Source: Lentisphaeria bacterium UBA1791 (GTDB lineage Bacteria > Verrucomicrobiota > Lentisphaeria > Victivallales > Victivallaceae). From it: a DNA stretch of 26,359 nucleotides. This document shows, piece after piece, positions 17,275 through 24,706 of this stretch. Below the pieces are notes generated by a model. It had not been told where the DNA came from. It made no database searches and saw only the letters and a program-made list of their open reading frames with translations. The stretch spans positions 1-26,359 of the forward strand of contig DCFZ01000020.1 of NCBI GenBank assembly GCA_002314455.1, written 5' to 3'. The position numbers and the translations under genes are program-made. Position 1 is the first letter of the stretch. The number at the start of each line of letters is the position of its first letter.

Positions 17275-17296
17275 ATGAAGAACCGGTAGGAAAAAG

Positions 17297-18694
17297 ATGC
17301 AAATGTGTGACCAGCAGACCGAAAAAGTTTGGCGTATTGTCGCCGACCGATTGGTCCGTTTCAACGTGAACCTCTACGAAATGTGGTTCCAGAAAGTGAC
17401 GCCGCTGCGCGTGGACGGCAAGACGTTCGTCATGGGCGTGCCCGACGATTTCTTCGCGGGGTTCGTGCGCGACAACTACAGCGACATCCTCGACGATCAG
17501 TTGCGCGGCATCGACGGCGTCGACTATCTCTGGAGCTTTGAGAGCGGTCACCCCGCGCCGCTGCATCCGATGATCCCCGTCGACATGGCGATGGTCTCAA
17601 CGCCCGACGCCGACAAGCCGGCGGTTTCCATTCAGAATCGGCTCTGCTCCGAGCGGCGTCCGCATCTGCGCAGCAGCGAATTTACCTTTGACAATTTCAT
17701 CGTCGGTGACGAAAACCGCCACGCCTTTACCGCCGCCAAGACCGCGTCGGAAGCGCCGGGGCTTTACAACCCGCTCTTCATCTACGGCAGCAACGGCATC
17801 GGCAAGACCCACTTGCTGCAGGCGGTCGCCCACGCGGTGCGCGAACGCAATCCGCAGGCGGTGATCCGCATCACGACCTGCGACGATCTGCTCAACGAAT
17901 TTTACGATCTTTTGTGGCAGAAAAAAAGTCTTTCCGAATTCCGGGCGAGTGCGCGCGACGTCGACGTTCTGCTGATCGACGATGTGCACCGGCTCGCGAA
18001 AAAAGTGCAGATGCAGGAAGAATTTTTCAATCTTTTCAACACGCTGACCGATCAGGGCAAGCAGATTATTCTGACCAGCGACCGTCAGCCCTGCGAGATG
18101 AGCGACATCGACAAGCGGCTCACCACCCGCTTCGAGTCCGGCATGATCGCCGAGATCGCGATGCCGGAATACGAGGCGCGCTTGGCGATTCTCCGCTTGT
18201 GGCGCACCGAAGTCGTCACCGACTATCCGCTCGGCGACGAATTTCTCGATTTCCTCGCCGGTCACATCCGTTCGAGCGTGCGTCGTTTGAAAGGGTGCTT
18301 CCTGCGTTTGGCGACCTGGGCGTCGATCAACGGCGGCGACCGGCTGACGCTGGAGCGCGCCGAAGAGCTTTTGCGCGGCCAGATCGATCAGGAATACGCC
18401 GCCCGCGACATTTCGCTCGAAGCAATCCAAAAGGAAGTCGCCGCCTATTTCGATTTGACCATCGCCGATCTGCTGGGCAAAAACCGCAACGACCGCATCG
18501 CCAAGCCGCGCATGGTGGCGATGTTTCTCGCCCGCGAATTGACCAAGGTCTCTTCGACCGAGATCGGCAAAGCGTTTGCGCGCAACCACGCGACCGTGTT
18601 GCACGCCGAAAGCAAAATTCCCGAGCTATGCCGCAAAGATGAAATGCTGCGCCACGGCGTCGAGCACATCCGTCATCAGCTACAGAAAAACTGA
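17297..18694 (+). CDS. dnaA: Chromosomal replication initiator DnaA
   Basis: The 465-residue product has the four-part DnaA layout. N-terminal domain I (residues 1-85) includes VWRIVADRLVRFNVNLYEMWF. A short linker follows, then the AAA+ domain from about residue 125, with Walker A GSNGIGKTHLLQA near 165 and Walker B VLLIDDVHRL near 230. C-terminal domain IV contains the helix-turn-helix ending RNHATVLHAESKI, which reads duplex DnaA boxes. AGG lies 6 bases before the ATG at 17297. It is not followed by dnaN; a terminator and a secretion operon come next. The family signature's usual RDHTTV is RNHATV here, compatible with the non-consensus boxes upstream. It may autoregulate through the iterons at 16792-16824. 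Confidence 0.95.
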   Translation: MQMCDQQTEKVWRIVADRLVRFNVNLYEMWFQKVTPLRVDGKTFVMGVPDDFFAGFVRDNYSDILDDQLRGIDGVDYLWSFESGHPAPLHPMIPVDMAMVSTPDADKPAVSIQNRLCSERRPHLRSSEFTFDNFIVGDENRHAFTAAKTASEAPGLYNPLFIYGSNGIGKTHLLQAVAHAVRERNPQAVIRITTCDDLLNEFYDLLWQKKSLSEFRASARDVDVLLIDDVHRLAKKVQMQEEFFNLFNTLTDQGKQIILTSDRQPCEMSDIDKRLTTRFESGMIAEIAMPEYEARLAILRLWRTEVVTDYPLGDEFLDFLAGHIRSSVRRLKGCFLRLATWASINGGDRLTLERAEELLRGQIDQEYAARDISLEAIQKEVAAYFDLTIADLLGKNRNDRIAKPRMVAMFLARELTKVSSTEIGKAFARNHATVLHAESKIPELCRKDEMLRHGVEHIRHQLQKN

Positions 18695-18725
18695 TCCGAT
18701 TTCCTTGCCGACGCATCAAGGTGCC

Positions 18726-18765
18726 GCGTTTTTTTCATAAAAAAGCAAAAAAAACGCGTTTTTTT
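18726..18765 (+). terminator. Rho-independent terminator after dnaA
   Basis: GCGTTTTTTT (18726-18735) pairs with AAAAAAACGC (18748-18757) and is followed by GTTTTTTT. It separates dnaA from the secretion operon promoter. Confidence 0.75.
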
Positions 18766-18787
18766 CGTTTTTCGCCCCGGTTTCCGG

Positions 18788-18816
18788 TAGACAAAACCGC
18801 ACGGGCGGTGTACAGT
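18788..18816 (+). promoter_or_regulatory. Promoter of the secretion/RiPP operon
   Basis: TAGACA (18788-18793) and TACAGT (18811-18816) are separated by exactly 17 bases. Transcription would begin near 18823, about 70 bases before the exporter ATG. It is the only promoter-like site seen before the six tightly spaced genes 18893-25566. Confidence 0.6.
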
Positions 18817-18832
18817 AAATGGTGAACATCCT

Positions 18833-18850
18833 CATCCCCTATAGGGGATG
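18833..18850 (+). promoter_or_regulatory. 18-bp perfect palindrome, likely operator or 5' stem
   Basis: CATCCCCTATAGGGGATG is a perfect palindrome located about 10-27 bases downstream of the predicted transcription start. In this place a bound dimeric regulator would block transcription. It also contains the ATG of an in-frame but poorly placed upstream start (18848), which I did not choose. Confidence 0.6.
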
Positions 18851-18892
18851 GGAAAAAATCAGAAATCCAATTGTCAACGACAGGAATTTTTT

Positions 18893-21460
18893 ATGCAGGA
18901 AAATCTTGAAAACAACGGAGTCGATCTCAGCGGGCTCCACTGTCTGCAGGCGCTTTTCGGGCAATTCCGTCACAACGTCAACTTCGCGGCGCTCGTCACC
19001 GAGGAAGTTCAGAATCGTTACGTGACGGACGCCGCGGGCGTGATCTGCGAGATGGCGGAAGCCCAGGATCTGCGCCCGGAAGTCGCGCAATCGCTCGACA
19101 TCCTCAACAGCTTCGCCGGCCCGGCGATGATCAAACTCGCCAACGGCCACTGGATCATTTTGCTCAACTCTCTGCAATGGCAGAAAGCGGACAAAGTCGG
19201 CATTTTCGACGACCGGCTCAAGACGCAGGGCAACAGCGCGCTCGTACCCAAGCGCGAGATCGTCGAGCGCGCCGGCGACCGCGTCATCGTCTTCCGCAAT
19301 CTGGCGCAGGTGGACGCGTCGCGCCACACCCGTATCTACTGCCTCGCCACCGTCGCGCGCCATCACGACACGGTCATCGACCTGCGCCGGGTGATGCACG
19401 ACTACGCGATCGAAGAGGAGGAAGTGCGGGAAAATCTCTTTTTCCAGATCGCTTCCGACTATCAGTTCAAGGCAAAAAAGATCAAGCTGAACTGGGACAA
19501 AATGGTCAAGAGCGCATCGGTGCTCCCCGCGATCACGATCCGGCAGGACGGCAAGTACGCGATCCTCTGCGGCTTCCGCCGCACGCAGGACGAAACGATC
19601 GAAGCGGTGATCGTCGATCCGGAAAAGGAAAGTGCCGGCGGCGAGCATTTCATCTTTCTCTCGCAGGAAGCGTTCTTTGCCGAATACACGAACGAGATAA
19701 TCCTGCTGAAAAAGCGCTACAAGCTCTCGGATGAAAATCAGCCGTTCTCGCTCTTGTGGTTCGTCCCCGAATTCATCAAACTCAAAGGCGTTTTCGGGCA
19801 GATCGCGCTGATGGTGGCGATGCTGACCATCCTTTCGCTGGTCGTGCCGCTCTTTTTCCAGATCGTCGTCGACAAGGTGCTGGTCAACGAATCCTACAAC
19901 ACGCTCAACGTCATCGGCGCCGTCGTGCTGACGGCGATCATTTTCAACGGCATTCTGGAATACGTGCGCAGTTATTTGTTGCTCTTTGCGACCAACAAGA
20001 TCGACATCTCGACGGCGACGAAAACCTTTTTGCATCTGATGCGTCTGCCGCTGGATTTCTTTGAGCGGGTGCCGTCGGGCGTGTTGCTCAAGCACATGCA
20101 GCAGACCGAGCGGATCCGCGGATTTCTTTCCGGAAACTTGTTCTTCACCATCCTCGACCTTTTCTCGCTGGTGATCTTCATCCCGTTTCTGTTGCTCTAC
20201 AGCGTGCAGTTGACGCTGATCGTGCTCGGCTTCTCGCTGTTGATGGCGTGCGTGATCGCTTCGCTGATCCGCCCCTTCCAGCGCCGGCTGGATGAACTCT
20301 ATCAGGCGGAAGGCAAACGCCAGAGCATGCTCGTCGAGGCAATCCACGGCGTGCGCACCGTCAAATCGCTCGCGCTCGAGCCGGTCGAACGCCGCATTTG
20401 GGACAATTCGACCGCCTACGCGATCAAGTCCTACTTCCGCGTCGGCAAGATCTCGATGACCGCCAAGAGCATCAGCCAGGTGCTTGAAATGATGATGTCG
20501 ATCTGCGTCATCTGGGTCGGCGCCCATCTGGTTTTCAACCATACGATCTCGATCGGTGCGTTGATCGCGTTTCAGATGCTCGCCAACCGCGTGACGGGAC
20601 CGCTGGTCAAGATGGTCGGTTTGATCCACGAATACCAGCAGATTGCGCTTTCGGTGCGCATGCTCGGCGTCGTGATGAACACCCCTGTCGAACCGATGGG
20701 CGGCGGCGTCCGCAATCAGCTCCGCGGCAAAATCGAATTCGACCACGTGAGCTTCCAGTACCGCCCCGATCTGCCGCTGGTGATCAAGAACTTCAATCTG
20801 ACGATCCCCGAGGGGACGACGGTCGGTTTCGTCGGCCGTTCCGGTTCCGGCAAAACGACGTTGACCAAATTGCTCCAGGCGCTCTATCCGGCGACGCAGG
20901 GCGTGGTCAAGATCGACGGCATCGACATCCGCGAGATCGACAAGTCGCACTTGCGCAGCAGCATCGGCGTCGTGTTGCAGGAAAACTACTTTTTCAGCGG
21001 CACCGTGCGTGAAAACATCTGCCTGACCAAGCAGAGCGCGACGCTCGAAGAGGTGCTGTACGCCTCGAAACTCGCGGGCGCCGACGAATTCGTGCAGAAA
21101 CTTCCGCGCGGATACGATACCGTCCTCGAAGAAAACGCCTCCAACCTTTCCGGCGGTCAGAAACAGCGCCTCGCCATCGCCCGCGCGCTGTTGACCAACC
21201 CGCCGATCCTGATTTTCGACGAAGCGACCAGCGCGCTCGACCCCGAAAGCGAGTGCGTGATCCAGCAGAACCTCAAGGCGATCGCCCGCGGCCGCACCGT
21301 GTTGATCGTTTCGCACCGTTTGAGCATCGTCAGCCACTCCGACCAGATCGTCGTCATCAACAACGGCGAAATGAGCGATCGTGGCACCCACAAGGAACTC
21401 CTGAGCCGCGACGGCATCTACAAAGAGTTCTGGACGCAGCAGATGAGAGGAGATCAGTAA
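18893..21460 (+). CDS. HlyB-like type I secretion ABC exporter with tandem C39-like domains
   Basis: The 855-residue inner-membrane ATPase/permease begins with two successive C39-like domains. Domain 1 (about 10-130) has Ser13 where C39 peptidases have Cys (SGLHCLQALF) but keeps His86 (NGHWI). Domain 2 (about 140-265) has Thr146 for Cys (TRIYCLATVA) and Lys221 for His (DGKYAI). Both therefore look non-proteolytic, like the substrate-docking domain of HlyB. The membrane domain starts near 300 (VVPLFFQIVVDKVLVNESYNTLNVI, very HlyB-like). The ATPase domain has Walker A GRSGSGKTT near 648, signature LSGGQKQR near 752, Walker B ILIFDEATSALD near 775 and VSHRLS. Start at 18893 is chosen for the AGGA 8 bases upstream; the ATG at 18848 lies inside the palindrome. 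The likely cargo is the giant proteins nearby. Confidence 0.9.
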   Translation: MQENLENNGVDLSGLHCLQALFGQFRHNVNFAALVTEEVQNRYVTDAAGVICEMAEAQDLRPEVAQSLDILNSFAGPAMIKLANGHWIILLNSLQWQKADKVGIFDDRLKTQGNSALVPKREIVERAGDRVIVFRNLAQVDASRHTRIYCLATVARHHDTVIDLRRVMHDYAIEEEEVRENLFFQIASDYQFKAKKIKLNWDKMVKSASVLPAITIRQDGKYAILCGFRRTQDETIEAVIVDPEKESAGGEHFIFLSQEAFFAEYTNEIILLKKRYKLSDENQPFSLLWFVPEFIKLKGVFGQIALMVAMLTILSLVVPLFFQIVVDKVLVNESYNTLNVIGAVVLTAIIFNGILEYVRSYLLLFATNKIDISTATKTFLHLMRLPLDFFERVPSGVLLKHMQQTERIRGFLSGNLFFTILDLFSLVIFIPFLLLYSVQLTLIVLGFSLLMACVIASLIRPFQRRLDELYQAEGKRQSMLVEAIHGVRTVKSLALEPVERRIWDNSTAYAIKSYFRVGKISMTAKSISQVLEMMMSICVIWVGAHLVFNHTISIGALIAFQMLANRVTGPLVKMVGLIHEYQQIALSVRMLGVVMNTPVEPMGGGVRNQLRGKIEFDHVSFQYRPDLPLVIKNFNLTIPEGTTVGFVGRSGSGKTTLTKLLQALYPATQGVVKIDGIDIREIDKSHLRSSIGVVLQENYFFSGTVRENICLTKQSATLEEVLYASKLAGADEFVQKLPRGYDTVLEENASNLSGGQKQRLAIARALLTNPPILIFDEATSALDPESECVIQQNLKAIARGRTVLIVSHRLSIVSHSDQIVVINNGEMSDRGTHKELLSRDGIYKEFWTQQMRGDQ

Positions 21461-21461
21461 A

Positions 21462-22859
21462 ATGAAAGCGTTTCTTGCGCGCATCAGCGCGATTTTCCAC
21501 AAAAAATCCGACGCCAATGAGACGCCGGAAGGCGTGATTGAATTCCAGCCGGATGCGCTGGAAATCAAAAACGAGCGCCTCCCCTGGGGCATCCGCTTCT
21601 TTGTCTGGAGCCCCGTCATTGTGATCGTGGTCGCGATCATCTGGGCGTGTTTCGTCAAGGTCGACGTCATCGTCCCCGCCAACGGCAAACTGGTCACCGA
21701 TCAGCAGACGATCGTGATGAAACCGCTCGAAAGAACGGTCATCAAGCAGGTCAACGTCCAGATCGGCGACATCGTCAAAAAGGATCAGGTTCTGATCACC
21801 TTTGACCCGACCGAAAGCGGTTCGGACGTCGCCCGGTTGCAAAATGAAGTCGACAACTACGAGGCGCAGTACGCGCGACTCCGCGCGGAATTCAGCGACC
21901 AAGTCTATCAGCCGCAGGCGCCGCTCAATCAGTTCGCTTCCTGGCAGCTGGCGATCTTCAAACAGCGTCAGAGCTACTACCTGGAGCGCATCAACTACTT
22001 TGACGAGGCGCTCAAGCAGATCGACGCCTCGACCAAAAGCACGGAGGATTCACTCCGCAAGCAGGAAGAGCGGTTGAAGGAAATTTTCACGCTGGAAAAG
22101 ATGCTTTCCGACCTCCAGCAAAAGCACGTCACATCCGTCAAAGAGGTGATCGAGATGAAGATTACCCGTATGGAAATGGAATCCAACGTCGACCAACTGC
22201 GGAACCAGTTGCTCGAATTGAGCCACCGTCGCGGCAGTACCGTGGCGGAAAAAAATGCTTTTTTGCAGGAGTGGCGCAAGACCATCTCGGAAGAAATGGT
22301 CACGGCGGAACGCAACCTCACGAGCTACAGCAAAGAACTCGCCAAAGCGCGGATGCTCCAGAGCTACACCTGTTTGAAAGCCCCCTGCGACGCCGTCGTC
22401 CACGAAGTGGCTTCCTTCTCGCCCGGTTCAGCGGTGCGCGAAGCGGAAGCGCTGATCACGCTGATCCCGCTGGGCAGCCGTTTGGAACTCGAAGGGCGGA
22501 TCCGTCCGCAGGATATCGGCAAGGTCAAGCGCGGCGACAGCGTCCGGATCAAACTTGATGCGTATCCTTTCCAGAAATACGGTACGCTTGAAGGGATTGT
22601 GCGCAACATTTCTGAAGACACGATCCAATCCTCGCAAGCGGCGGCGCAAACCGACGAAGAGGGCAAACCGCAGACCGAACCCGGCACCTATTACCGGGCG
22701 CGGGTCACCTTGCTGAAGCCGCTGAACACCCGCAAGGAGATCCGGTTGATCCCCGGCATGCAGGCGCAGGGCGAGATCAAGACCGGCAAACGCCGGGTCA
22801 TCGAATATGTTCTTTATCCGTTGATTAAAGCCTTTGACGAAACCGCAAGGGAGCCCTAA
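21462..22859 (+). CDS. HlyD-family membrane fusion (periplasmic adaptor) protein
   Basis: The 465-residue product has a cytoplasmic N terminus, one membrane helix at about residues 46-66 (VWSPVIVIVVAIIWACFVKV), and a lipoyl/barrel-hybrid segment with GKLVTDQQTIVMKPLERTV. A long coiled coil runs from about 120 to 300 (repeated Leu/Glu/Gln heptads, as in SLRKQEERLKEIFTLEKML). The C-terminal beta-barrel region includes SRLELEGRIRPQDIGKVKRG and IPGMQAQGEIKTGKR, typical of HlyD. It would bridge the ABC exporter to a TolC-like outer-membrane channel, which is not encoded in this window. The start overlaps the exporter's end by one spacer base, with an AGAGGAGA site inside the exporter's 3' end, indicating coupled translation. 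Confidence 0.92.
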   Translation: MKAFLARISAIFHKKSDANETPEGVIEFQPDALEIKNERLPWGIRFFVWSPVIVIVVAIIWACFVKVDVIVPANGKLVTDQQTIVMKPLERTVIKQVNVQIGDIVKKDQVLITFDPTESGSDVARLQNEVDNYEAQYARLRAEFSDQVYQPQAPLNQFASWQLAIFKQRQSYYLERINYFDEALKQIDASTKSTEDSLRKQEERLKEIFTLEKMLSDLQQKHVTSVKEVIEMKITRMEMESNVDQLRNQLLELSHRRGSTVAEKNAFLQEWRKTISEEMVTAERNLTSYSKELAKARMLQSYTCLKAPCDAVVHEVASFSPGSAVREAEALITLIPLGSRLELEGRIRPQDIGKVKRGDSVRIKLDAYPFQKYGTLEGIVRNISEDTIQSSQAAAQTDEEGKPQTEPGTYYRARVTLLKPLNTRKEIRLIPGMQAQGEIKTGKRRVIEYVLYPLIKAFDETAREP

Positions 22860-22861
22860 AG

Positions 22862-23119
22862 ATGAAACTGAATCCATTGATCGTTTTTCGCGATGACTTC
22901 GGGGAAGATGCCGTGCTTTTCAACCCGGAAAACGGCAAAGTGCTCGGGCTGAACCGCACCGGCTGTTTCATCTGGCACTGTCTGGAAAAGCAAATGGCGC
23001 GCGCGGAGATCCTCGATGCGCTGAAAAAGGCTTGCGGCGATACGATGCCGCCCAATGCAGAAAGCGATGTCGATGGATTCCTCGGCAAATTGCGCGAGAA
23101 CAATATCCTTATCGACTGA
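22862..23119 (+). CDS. PqqD-like RiPP recognition element protein
   Basis: The 85-residue protein matches stand-alone PqqD-family proteins. An N-terminal beta region comes first (LIVFRDDFGEDAVLFNPENGKVLGLN), then TGCFIWHCLEKQMARAEILDAL, the typical 'wing plus helices' with N/G-x-TG-x-x-IW, and a C-terminal helix ending LRENNILID. Such proteins bind leader peptides and deliver them to radical SAM or other maturases. It starts 2 bases after hlyD, with AGGGAG 9 bases upstream. The next gene starts inside its 3' end. The co-encoded maturase supports a peptide-modification role; the substrate is not adjacent. Confidence 0.85.
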   Translation: MKLNPLIVFRDDFGEDAVLFNPENGKVLGLNRTGCFIWHCLEKQMARAEILDALKKACGDTMPPNAESDVDGFLGKLRENNILID

Positions 23120-23660
23120 CGGGAAAGGGCGTTTCCTCTACGGGGGAAACAGTATGCACTTTCTCTTTCACGCCGGCGACATTCTGGAAACGCGTCCCCT
23201 CGCCTTTGACGAGGCGAAACAAGGCGACGTCATCGTTTTCGGGCACAGCGATAAAATGATCGTCCATCGCATTTGCCGCATCCTGCCCAATGCGCTGATG
23301 ACGATGGGCGACAACAACGCATCGCCCGACGCGTGGCAACTGACCAGACAGGATGCACTTTTTCTGGTCGTGGCGCGCATTGACCAGAGAAAGCGGCGTT
23401 ATATCGTCCGGCGCGGCGCGCGCGGCATGATGCGTTTTTACCGCAACCGGACGGTGCGTCTTTTTGTGCGCTGTGCGGCGTTCGCCGGAAGAGCGCTCAC
23501 GCGGATCGTCGACTGGCGCAAACCGTTGCCGGAGCCGGAAAAATTCGGCGATGAATATTGTTATATTGTAAAGAACCGGACCATCGCCTGGAAAACCGGA
23601 AAAACAGGCGTCGTCTGTTTCCATCATTGGACAGATCGCTTAAGATATCGGAGCAAATAA
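23073..23660 (+). CDS. S26-type signal-peptidase-like protein (Ser-His class)
   Basis: The protein (195 aa from 23073) carries the S26B/SipW-like set: GGNSM with nucleophile Ser27, GDVIVF, VHRI with His65, and MGDNNASPDAW with Asp80/Asp86. The well-placed ribosome site before the ATG at 23154 would give a protein starting right after Ser27 and lacking it. I therefore extend to 23073, which overlaps pqqD; ATGs at 23055 and 23067 are alternatives. The second half is Arg-rich, with only a weakly hydrophobic stretch (LFVRCAAFAGRALTRIV), so membrane attachment is uncertain. Related small S24/S26 peptidases occur in RiPP loci beside PqqD and HPr-kinase-like genes. It may cut a leader peptide or a Sec substrate; which one is unknown. 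Confidence 0.7.
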   Translation: MDSSANCARTISLSTDGKGRFLYGGNSMHFLFHAGDILETRPLAFDEAKQGDVIVFGHSDKMIVHRICRILPNALMTMGDNNASPDAWQLTRQDALFLVVARIDQRKRRYIVRRGARGMMRFYRNRTVRLFVRCAAFAGRALTRIVDWRKPLPEPEKFGDEYCYIVKNRTIAWKTGKTGVVCFHHWTDRLRYRSK

Positions 23661-23662
23661 CT

Positions 23663-24706
23663 ATGAGATATCCATTTCCGCAAGCCGCGCCCGAAATGGT
23701 GAAACTTTACTTCACCTGGGCATGCAATCTGAATTGCCCTTTTTGCTATGAAAAAGAGGAGCGCAAAAAACTCCCGTCGCTGCCGATCGAGGAATTCATC
23801 CGCGTCATCGACGAGCTGGAGGAAATGAAAGTCTTTTCCGTCACGCTCTGCGGCGGCGAACCCTTTGCCCATCCCCGCTGTTTTGAGTTGATCGACCGGA
23901 TCGTGCGCGCTCCGATGCGCTTTACCATCATGAGCAACGGCACGCTGATCGACCGCGCGCTGGCGCATCGTCTGGCGGCAACCGGCAGATGCAATCAGGT
24001 GCAACTTTCGCTCGACGGCATGCGGGAATTTCACGATTCCCTGCGCGGCGCCGGCTCCTTTGACGCGACGGTCGCCGCGATCCGCTATCTGCAGGAAGAA
24101 AACATCCGCGTCGTCGTCAACACCGTCTTTTCCTCGTCGAACTACCGCAATATGCTCGACGTCGCGCGCTTTCTGGAAAAGCTCGGCGTCGCGACCTACC
24201 GCATCTGCCACGTCCACGATCACAGCGCCAAACTCCCCGAGGAAACCGCCCTGCTCTCGACCGAGGAACTGGCTTACGTCATCGCCGACATTGCGCCGCA
24301 CCTCGACGAACTGCCTCATATGTTCCCGACGTCGACCCCGAAACGCATGTATTACACCATCCTCGAGGGCGCGCCGAAAAATGCGCCTCATATCAATCAG
24401 CGTTGCGACACTCCGTGGCGCGCGCTCTCGATCCGCCCCGACGGCGCGATCTTTTGCTGTGAGAACCTCGATTGCGGCATTCTCGGCTGGATGGGCAAAG
24501 AGCGTCTCATCGACGTCTGGCACGGGGAAAAACTGGCGGCGATGCGTCAGCACATTTTGCGCGGCGAACCGCCGATGCGGCGCAAAGAATGCGCCGACTG
24601 CCGCTACAGCTATTACTGCACGCAGTATTGCCCCTTGTGGAAATACGATCAATATTGCCGGCTGGAAATCATCGAGCATTTGCGCCGTCTGGGAGTGATG
24701 AAATGA
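23663..24706 (+). CDS. Radical SAM/SPASM peptide maturase
   Basis: The 347-residue enzyme has the radical SAM motif CNLNCPFC (Cys21, Cys25, Cys28) ligating the catalytic [4Fe-4S] cluster, and a CGGEPFAHP (GGE) SAM-binding motif. A C-terminal SPASM domain follows: CDTPWRALSIRPDGAIFCC, then DCGILGW, then ECADCRYSYYCTQYC, which should hold auxiliary clusters. The start at 23663 has GGAG 9 bases upstream; the longer frame from 23558 runs inside the previous gene. It begins 2 bases after the peptidase stop and shares an ATGA overlap with the next gene. Family members act on ribosomal peptides (sactipeptide-type or other crosslinks, PqqE) or on proteins; the chemistry here cannot be read from sequence. 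Confidence 0.9.
   Translation: MRYPFPQAAPEMVKLYFTWACNLNCPFCYEKEERKKLPSLPIEEFIRVIDELEEMKVFSVTLCGGEPFAHPRCFELIDRIVRAPMRFTIMSNGTLIDRALAHRLAATGRCNQVQLSLDGMREFHDSLRGAGSFDATVAAIRYLQEENIRVVVNTVFSSSNYRNMLDVARFLEKLGVATYRICHVHDHSAKLPEETALLSTEELAYVIADIAPHLDELPHMFPTSTPKRMYYTILEGAPKNAPHINQRCDTPWRALSIRPDGAIFCCENLDCGILGWMGKERLIDVWHGEKLAAMRQHILRGEPPMRRKECADCRYSYYCTQYCPLWKYDQYCRLEIIEHLRRLGVMK

Larger units (their letters stand above)
16537..17296 (+). other. 760-bp gene-free stretch upstream of dnaA; oriC candidate
   Basis: No convincing protein-coding gene was found here. The first part is GC-rich with a 12-base palindrome TCACTCGAGTGA (16548-16559). From about 16660 it becomes AT-rich: a possible long-loop terminator (GACGATTT at 16661-16668 with AAGTCGTC at 16702-16709, then TTTTTT), a palindrome TTTTGCAAAA (16690-16699), a possible promoter, a CCCCA/TGGGG hairpin (16771-16788), three phased TGTTAATAA-like 9-mers, and a fourth at 17036-17044. 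An AT-rich tract with DnaA-box-like repeats directly before dnaA is the classic layout of a bacterial origin. The boxes differ from the TTATNCACA consensus, so the call is tentative. Confidence 0.45.

Noticed and set aside
18848..18892. Upstream in-frame ATG extending the exporter by 15 residues
   Set aside because: The ATG is part of the 18-bp palindrome with no properly spaced ribosome site; the ATG at 18893 has one.
21490..21503. TTTTCCACA, a near-perfect DnaA box
   Set aside because: It is a single occurrence inside the hlyD-like coding sequence, far from the iterons, and can occur by chance.
18839..21697. 952-residue open frame on the minus strand
   Set aside because: It is antisense to the ABC exporter, whose Walker and signature motifs leave no doubt about the coding strand.
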